NCBI RefSeq assembly: GCF_024585265.1
Contig: NZ_CP036533.1
Coordinates: forward strand, 1,612,001-1,676,000
Length of the DNA: 64,000 nt
Direction: 5' to 3'
From: Bradyrhizobium sp. WBAH42
GTDB taxonomy: Bacteria; Pseudomonadota; Alphaproteobacteria; Rhizobiales; Xanthobacteraceae
The translations under genes and the position numbers were made by a program. This document shows positions 59,415 to 64,000 of the stretch, in pieces (position 1 is the first letter of the stretch; every line of letters starts with the position of its first letter). The notes beneath the pieces are model-generated. The model was not told the DNA's origin. It searched no databases and was given only the letters and a program-made list of their open reading frames with translations.

Positions 59415-60833
59415 ATGGACAACCGCAGCGACATCTGGCGTGGCATCGATACGATCAAGGAACGTTTCATCGACCTCAGCGACAGGGTCTGGGGCATGCC
59501 TGAGGTCTGCTACACCGAGGCGCGGTCCGCCGCCGAGCATCTCGCCGAGCTGCGCCATCAGGGATTCCGCATCACCGAGAACGTCGCCGGCATCCCGACG
59601 GCGCTGATCGGCGAGTGGGGCGAGGGCGGTCCGGTCATCGCCTTCATGGGCGAGTACGATGCGCTGCCGGGCCTCAGCCAGGAGGCGGGTGTTGCCGAGC
59701 ATCGTCCGATCGAGACCGGCGGCCATGGCCATGGCTGCGGTCACAACCTGCTCGGTTCCGCCGCGCTGCTCGCCGCGACGGCGGTAAAGGACTGGCTGGC
59801 GGAGAACAAGGTGCCCGGCCGCGTGCGCTATTACGGCTGCCCTGCGGAAGAAGGCGGCGCCGCCAAGGCCTTCATGGTGCGCTCCGGCGCGTTCGAAGAC
59901 GCCGACATCGCCATCACCTGGCACCCTCACAGTTTCTGGGAAGTGGCGGTGACGCCGTCGCTCGCGAATACGCGCGCCGATTTCACCTTCACCGGCCGCA
60001 CCTCGCATGCGGCGGCCTCGCCACATCTCGGCCGTTCGGCGCTCGATGCGGTGGAATTGATGAATGTCGGCGTCAACTACATGCGCGAGCACATGCCGAG
60101 CGACGCGCGCGTGCACTACGCGCTGCTCGACACCGGCGGCATCGCGCCCAACGTGGTGCAGGCCCATGCGCGCGTGCGCTATTCGATCCGCGCGCGCGAT
60201 CTTCCCGGCATGAACGAGCTGGTCGAGCGCGTGTCGAAGATCGCGCAAGGCGCCGCGTTGATGACCGAGACCAAGGTCGAAATGAAGATCATCTCCGCGG
60301 TCTCCAACATCCTGCCGAACGGGCCGCTGGAGCAGGCGCTGCACCAGGTGATGGAAGAGCTCGGACCGCCGCATTTCGACGATGCGGACAAGAGCTTTGC
60401 CGGCCAGATCCGTGCGACCTTGAGCGACAAGGACATCGCCTCCGTCTATTACGCGATCGGCATGGACCCGACCGATCGGCCGCTGGCCGACTTCCTGGTG
60501 CCGCTCGATGCCAAGCGCAACCCGCTCGTCGGCTCGACCGATGTCGGCGACGTGAGCTGGGTGGTGCCGACGGTGCAGGTGCACGCACCGACGGTTGCAA
60601 TCGGCACGCCCTTCCACACCTGGCAGGTGGTGGCGCAGGGCAAGAGCCCGCACGCGCACAAGGCCATGGTGCAGGCGGCCAAGGCCATGGCCGGTCTCGG
60701 CATCAAGGCGCTGACGGAACCGGAGCTGATCAAGGCCGCCAAGACCGATCTCCAGAAGCGGACGGCCAGGACACCTTACGTCTGTCCGTTGCCGGATCAG
60801 GTCGCGCCGCCGCTCGACATGTCCGTGGCGTAG
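59415..60833 (+). CDS. M20-family amidohydrolase (AbgB-like)
   Basis: Metal-dependent amidohydrolase of 472 residues, close to the AbgB/aminobenzoyl-glutamate hydrolase subunit type. Metal ligands are in GHGHGCGHNLLGSAALLAAT, AEEGGAAKAFMVRSG and the C-terminal THAWQ-like FHTWQVV; the dimerisation domain contains TSHAAASPHLGRSALDAVEL. It removes an acyl or aminobenzoyl group from an amino acid. The ATG at 59415 matches the family start. A peptide-type ABC transporter follows 259 bases downstream on the same strand, so import and intracellular hydrolysis of an N-acyl amino acid or peptide is a reasonable pairing. Confidence 0.9.
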   Translation: MDNRSDIWRGIDTIKERFIDLSDRVWGMPEVCYTEARSAAEHLAELRHQGFRITENVAGIPTALIGEWGEGGPVIAFMGEYDALPGLSQEAGVAEHRPIETGGHGHGCGHNLLGSAALLAATAVKDWLAENKVPGRVRYYGCPAEEGGAAKAFMVRSGAFEDADIAITWHPHSFWEVAVTPSLANTRADFTFTGRTSHAAASPHLGRSALDAVELMNVGVNYMREHMPSDARVHYALLDTGGIAPNVVQAHARVRYSIRARDLPGMNELVERVSKIAQGAALMTETKVEMKIISAVSNILPNGPLEQALHQVMEELGPPHFDDADKSFAGQIRATLSDKDIASVYYAIGMDPTDRPLADFLVPLDAKRNPLVGSTDVGDVSWVVPTVQVHAPTVAIGTPFHTWQVVAQGKSPHAHKAMVQAAKAMAGLGIKALTEPELIKAAKTDLQKRTARTPYVCPLPDQVAPPLDMSVA

Positions 60834-61091
60834 AATCGGCCTCGATACTTCGTCTGATCCAGCGAACAAATTTTCCGCAGTGCAGCGCGCAATCCAGCAG
60901 ATTTTGCTGCTGGATTGCCGAACGGATGGGCTGCTGAGCGCAATTTTGCCCAACGGACAGCCAGAAGACCGTTTGCATACACACGGTCCCAGTTGACGTG
61001 CACCCCATTCGGTGTGCCATCTACCGCCAGCCAAACCCGGCGGTCGCGAGCGGCCGCCTGCATCCATGCCGGAACCAGACGGGGGACAACC

Positions 61092-62882
61092 ATGCTGGAC
61101 AAAGAGCTGCGTTCAATGATCGGTCAGGTGAAGGACGGACGGATGGACCGCCGCGCCTTCGTCAAGCGCCTCGCCGCGGTCGGTCTCACCGCTCCCCTGG
61201 CCAACCAGCTCCTCGCGCTCGGCGGCGTTGCCATGGCGCAGAGCCCCGCGGTCTACAAGCCGACCAAGCGCGGGGGCGGCGGGCCTCTCAAGGTGCTGTG
61301 GTGGCAGGGGCCGACGCTACTCAATCCGCATTTCGCCACCGGCACCAAGGACCAGGACGGATCGCGGGTTTTCTACGAACCGCTCGCGAGCTGGGACGCC
61401 GACGGCAATCTCAACCCCATCCTCGCTGCAGAGATTCCCTCGGTTGCAAACGGCGGTCTCGCCGCCGATGCCAAGTCGGTGGTCTGGAAAATCAAGCCGG
61501 GAGTCAAATGGCACGATGGCAAACCGCTGACTGCCGACGACTTCGTGTTCACCTGGCAATACGCCAGCGATCCTGCCACGGCTGCCGTCAGCATCAGCAC
61601 CTATGGTGACATCACGGTCGAGAAGGTCAGCGATCTTTCGATTCGCATCCTGTTCAAGACCCCGACGCCGTTCTGGGCCAACGCGTTCGTCGGCGCTTAT
61701 GGATGCGTCATCCCGAAGCATCTGTTTGCCGACTACAAGGGCTCGAAGTCCCGCGAGGCGCCGAACAATCTGTCCCCGGTGGGCACCGGTCCCTATAAAT
61801 TCGTCGAGTTCAAGCCGGGCGATGTGGTCCGTGGCGAGCTCAATCCCGACTATCACATGCCCAATCGCCCGCATTTCGACACCATCGAGATGAAGGGCGG
61901 CGGCGATGCCGTCTCGGCGGCGCGCGCGGTGATCCAGACCGGCGAATTCGATTTCGCCTGGAACATGCAGGTCGAAGACGACGTGCTGCTGCGTCTGGAG
62001 AAGGGCGGCAAGGGCAAGACCGTCTATGCCACCGGTGGCGACATCGAGTTCATCGCCATCAATTTCACCGACCCCAACGTCGAGATCGACGGCGAGCGAT
62101 CCTCGATCAAGACCAAGCACCCGATCCTGTCGGATCCGAACGTGCGCAAGGCACTCGCCCTGCTCGTGGACCGCGAGTCCGTCAAGAAAGCGATCTACGG
62201 CCGGGCCGGACGCACCACGGCCAACTACCTCAACGGTCCCGAGAAGTTCGTCTCCAAGAACACCTCGTGGGAGTTCAACGTCGAGAAGGCGTCGAAGATG
62301 CTCGATGACGCCGGCTGGAAGGTCGGCGCCGACGGCATCCGCGAGAAAGACGGCAAGAAATTCAAGCTTCTGTACCAGACCTCGACCAACGGTCCGCGCC
62401 AGAAGACCCAGGCCATCGTCAAGCAGGCCTGCCAGAAGGCCGGCATCGACGTGGAACTGAAATCGGTGGTTGCCTCGGTCTTTTTCTCGTCCGACGTCGC
62501 CAACCCGGACACCTACCCCAAGTTCTATGCCGACATCGAGGAGTTCCAGATCCCAATGACGCAGCCGGATCCGGCCCTGCACATGCGCCGCTACATCTCC
62601 GCCAATGTGGCCACAAAGGAGAACAAATGGCAGGGGCAGAACTTCCCGCGCTATGTCAACAAGGAGTATGATGACGCCATTGCTGCGGCCGAGACCGAGA
62701 CCGATCCGGTCAAGCGCGCCGCGCTCTACATCAAGTGCAACGACCTGTTGTGGCAGGACACCGTGTTCATTCCGGTAATGCATCGCCTGCTGGTGGATGC
62801 CTGCTCCAACACGTTGCGGCCGGCGCTCTCGGGCTGGGCCAACCGGACCGACAACATCCAGGACTGGTACCGGGAGGCATGA
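61092..62882 (+). CDS. Tat-exported peptide-binding protein (SBP_bac_5)
   Basis: Solute-binding protein of 596 residues. The leader has twin arginines, MDRRAFVKRLAAVGLTAPLA, and ends at GGVAMAQS. Landmarks of the family: WWQGPTLLNPHFATGTKDQD, KIKPGVKWHDGKPLTADDFV, LSPVGTGPYKFVEFKPGD, VRKALALLVDRESVKKAIYG. GGGGGA precedes the ATG at 61092; a frame opening at 60915 is upstream sequence. It is longer than the other two binding proteins in this window and not their close paralogue. The permeases follow directly. Confidence 0.93.
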   Translation: MLDKELRSMIGQVKDGRMDRRAFVKRLAAVGLTAPLANQLLALGGVAMAQSPAVYKPTKRGGGGPLKVLWWQGPTLLNPHFATGTKDQDGSRVFYEPLASWDADGNLNPILAAEIPSVANGGLAADAKSVVWKIKPGVKWHDGKPLTADDFVFTWQYASDPATAAVSISTYGDITVEKVSDLSIRILFKTPTPFWANAFVGAYGCVIPKHLFADYKGSKSREAPNNLSPVGTGPYKFVEFKPGDVVRGELNPDYHMPNRPHFDTIEMKGGGDAVSAARAVIQTGEFDFAWNMQVEDDVLLRLEKGGKGKTVYATGGDIEFIAINFTDPNVEIDGERSSIKTKHPILSDPNVRKALALLVDRESVKKAIYGRAGRTTANYLNGPEKFVSKNTSWEFNVEKASKMLDDAGWKVGADGIREKDGKKFKLLYQTSTNGPRQKTQAIVKQACQKAGIDVELKSVVASVFFSSDVANPDTYPKFYADIEEFQIPMTQPDPALHMRRYISANVATKENKWQGQNFPRYVNKEYDDAIAAAETETDPVKRAALYIKCNDLLWQDTVFIPVMHRLLVDACSNTLRPALSGWANRTDNIQDWYREA

Positions 62883-62908
62883 GCGCAGGCTAAACGGGAT
62901 TCTTCCCT

Positions 62909-63868
62909 ATGAGTCAGTATGTCCTGCGTCGCCTCCTGATTGCCGTTCCGAGCCTGCTGGCGATTTCGCTGGTGCTGTTCGTCGTGCTCGCGCTCGCCCC
63001 CGGCGATCCGTTCTCCGAACTGGCCACCAATCCGAACGTGCCGCCCGAAGTGCAGGCGGCGCTCCGGGCCAAGTTCGGTCTCGACGATCCGATCTACCTC
63101 CGGTACCTGCACTGGCTCAACGCCATGCTGCACGGCGACTGGGGCTTCTCCTTCGTCAGCCGGATGAACGTCGACACGCTGATTCTGCAGCGCCTGCCGG
63201 CCACACTCTACGTGATCGGCTCGGCGCAGATCCTGGCGCTGCTGATCGCGATTCCGGTCGGCGTCTACGCCGCGACCAGGCCGTATTCGCTGTTCGACCA
63301 GATCGCGAATACGCTCGCCTTCGTCGGTTTCTCGCTGCCGACCTTCTTCACCGGCATCCTGTTCATCCTGATCTTCTCGGTCACGCTGGACTGGCTGCCT
63401 TTCGTCTACACCACCGACATCAAGGCGACCGGCATCCGCTGGGTGCTTGAGATGATCCGTCAGGCGATCATGCCGGTGGCGGTGCTCGGCCTGTTCCAGG
63501 CGGCGTCGATGACGCGCTTCGTGCGCTCGGCGATGCTCGACGTCATCCGGCTCGACTACGTCACCACGGCGCGGGCCAAGGGCCTCGGCCAGGCCACGGT
63601 GATCGTCAAGCACGTGATGCGCAACGCCATGATCCCCGTGGTGACGCTGATCGCGTTGCAGATGCCCGCGGTGTTCGGCGGCGCCATCGTCACCGAGCAG
63701 ATCTTCCGCATTCCCGGCATCGGCTCGCTGCTGATCTCCTCCATCCTTTCCAACGACACGCCGGTGGTGATGGCCGTGACCTTCGTCTTCGCGTGCCTGG
63801 TCGTGCTGTTCAATCTCATCGCGGACGTCCTTTATGGCTGGCTTGACCCTCGCATCTCCCTCCGCTGA
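62909..63868 (+). CDS. Peptide ABC transporter permease, DppB type
   Basis: Inner-membrane permease of 319 residues. N-terminal YVLRRLLIAVPSLLAISLVL, then LAPGDPFSELATNPN, and the EAA loop TARAKGLGQATVIVKHVMRN; the C-terminus is DVLYGWLDPRISLR as in most DppB proteins. It starts 26 bases after the binding-protein stop. The next permease overlaps its 3' end. Confidence 0.94.
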   Translation: MSQYVLRRLLIAVPSLLAISLVLFVVLALAPGDPFSELATNPNVPPEVQAALRAKFGLDDPIYLRYLHWLNAMLHGDWGFSFVSRMNVDTLILQRLPATLYVIGSAQILALLIAIPVGVYAATRPYSLFDQIANTLAFVGFSLPTFFTGILFILIFSVTLDWLPFVYTTDIKATGIRWVLEMIRQAIMPVAVLGLFQAASMTRFVRSAMLDVIRLDYVTTARAKGLGQATVIVKHVMRNAMIPVVTLIALQMPAVFGGAIVTEQIFRIPGIGSLLISSILSNDTPVVMAVTFVFACLVVLFNLIADVLYGWLDPRISLR

Positions 63869-64000
63869 GCGGCGCGCCTATTCGCCCTGGCGCGAAGCAT
63901 GGCGACGCTACAGCCGCCACCGGCTCGCGGTGGTCAGCGCTGTCCTGCTCCTCATCCTGGTGCTCGCCGTCTTGCTCGGGCCGTTCGTGTGGCGCGTGAA
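63834..64000 (+). CDS. Peptide ABC transporter permease, DppC type (5' part only)
   Basis: The first 55 codons of the partner permease: a polar N-terminus (ERRAYSPWREAWRRYSRHRL) followed by the start of the first membrane helix (VVSAVLLLILVLAVLLGPFV). The ATG at 63834 would overlap the preceding gene by 35 bases; a slightly later start is possible. The gene continues beyond the window edge. Confidence 0.85.
   Translation, partial: MAGLTLASPSAERRAYSPWREAWRRYSRHRLAVVSAVLLLILVLAVLLGPFVWRV

Overview
This looks like chromosomal DNA from a high-GC alphaproteobacterium, most likely Bradyrhizobium or a close relative. The pointers are strong GC preference at third codon positions, several Dpp-type peptide ABC transporters, a MddA/NnrU-type methyltransferase, small secreted Cys-rich proteins, and two intergenic repeats of a kind I associate with Bradyrhizobiaceae (a perfect 30-bp inverted repeat at 11970-12050 and a ~600-bp dispersed repeat at about 12130-12740). 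The genus is inferred from memory of such features, not from a search.

Layout. 1-3.2 kb: dppA-dppB-dppC transporter on the minus strand, cut by the window edge. 3.5-10.1 kb: a winged-helix/TPR regulator divergent from a methanethiol-methyltransferase-like gene, a GFA-family protein, two small secreted proteins, and a NarL-type two-component pair. 10.4-12.8 kb: a TrpX-like binding protein, a decayed copy of its 3' end, and repeats. 12.8-36.7 kb: a large amino-acid/amine catabolic region. Its left half holds a tandem GNAT, ghrA-like reductase, cupin, succinate-semialdehyde-type dehydrogenase, HAD hydrolase, class III aminotransferase, Lrp regulator and FAD oxidase. Its right half holds a complete peptide/amino-acid ABC transporter, FAD oxidase, threonine synthase, homoserine kinase, a broken kbl (glycine C-acetyltransferase), a second tandem GNAT, a D-serine dehydratase/D-threonine aldolase-like enzyme, an aldehyde dehydrogenase and a second FAD oxidase. 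36.8-44.3 kb: a D-2-hydroxyacid dehydrogenase and a complete branched-chain 2-oxoacid dehydrogenase operon (ACT-like ORF, E1alpha, E1beta, E2, E3) with a divergent Lrp regulator. 44.5-51 kb: MFS permease, beta-hydroxyacid dehydrogenase, aldehyde dehydrogenase, tartrate/isopropylmalate-type dehydrogenase and LysR, resembling a tartrate-type hydroxyacid module. 51.3-59.1 kb: tRNA-Leu(CAA) and ordinary-looking genes (DsbB, AbrB-type membrane protein, PsiF, TetR with two thioesterases, DsbA-like protein, esterase, and a serine-protease homologue lacking all three catalytic residues). 59.4-64 kb: M20 amidohydrolase followed by another peptide ABC transporter, cut by the right edge.

How it may fit together (inference). 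thrC-thrB, with a kbl remnant directly after them, suggest that imported or liberated homoserine is converted to threonine and then cleaved. The neighbouring D-threonine-aldolase-like enzyme and aldehyde dehydrogenase, the Lrp regulators, the FAD amine/amino-acid oxidases and the 2-oxoacid dehydrogenase all fit amino-acid catabolism rather than biosynthesis. The true substrate cannot be read from the sequence. The region between about 10.3 kb and the tRNA-Leu at 51.3 kb, whose 3' end faces it, could be a degraded genomic island, but I see no integrase and no matching direct repeat. No CRISPR array, intact insertion sequence, rRNA or riboswitch was found.
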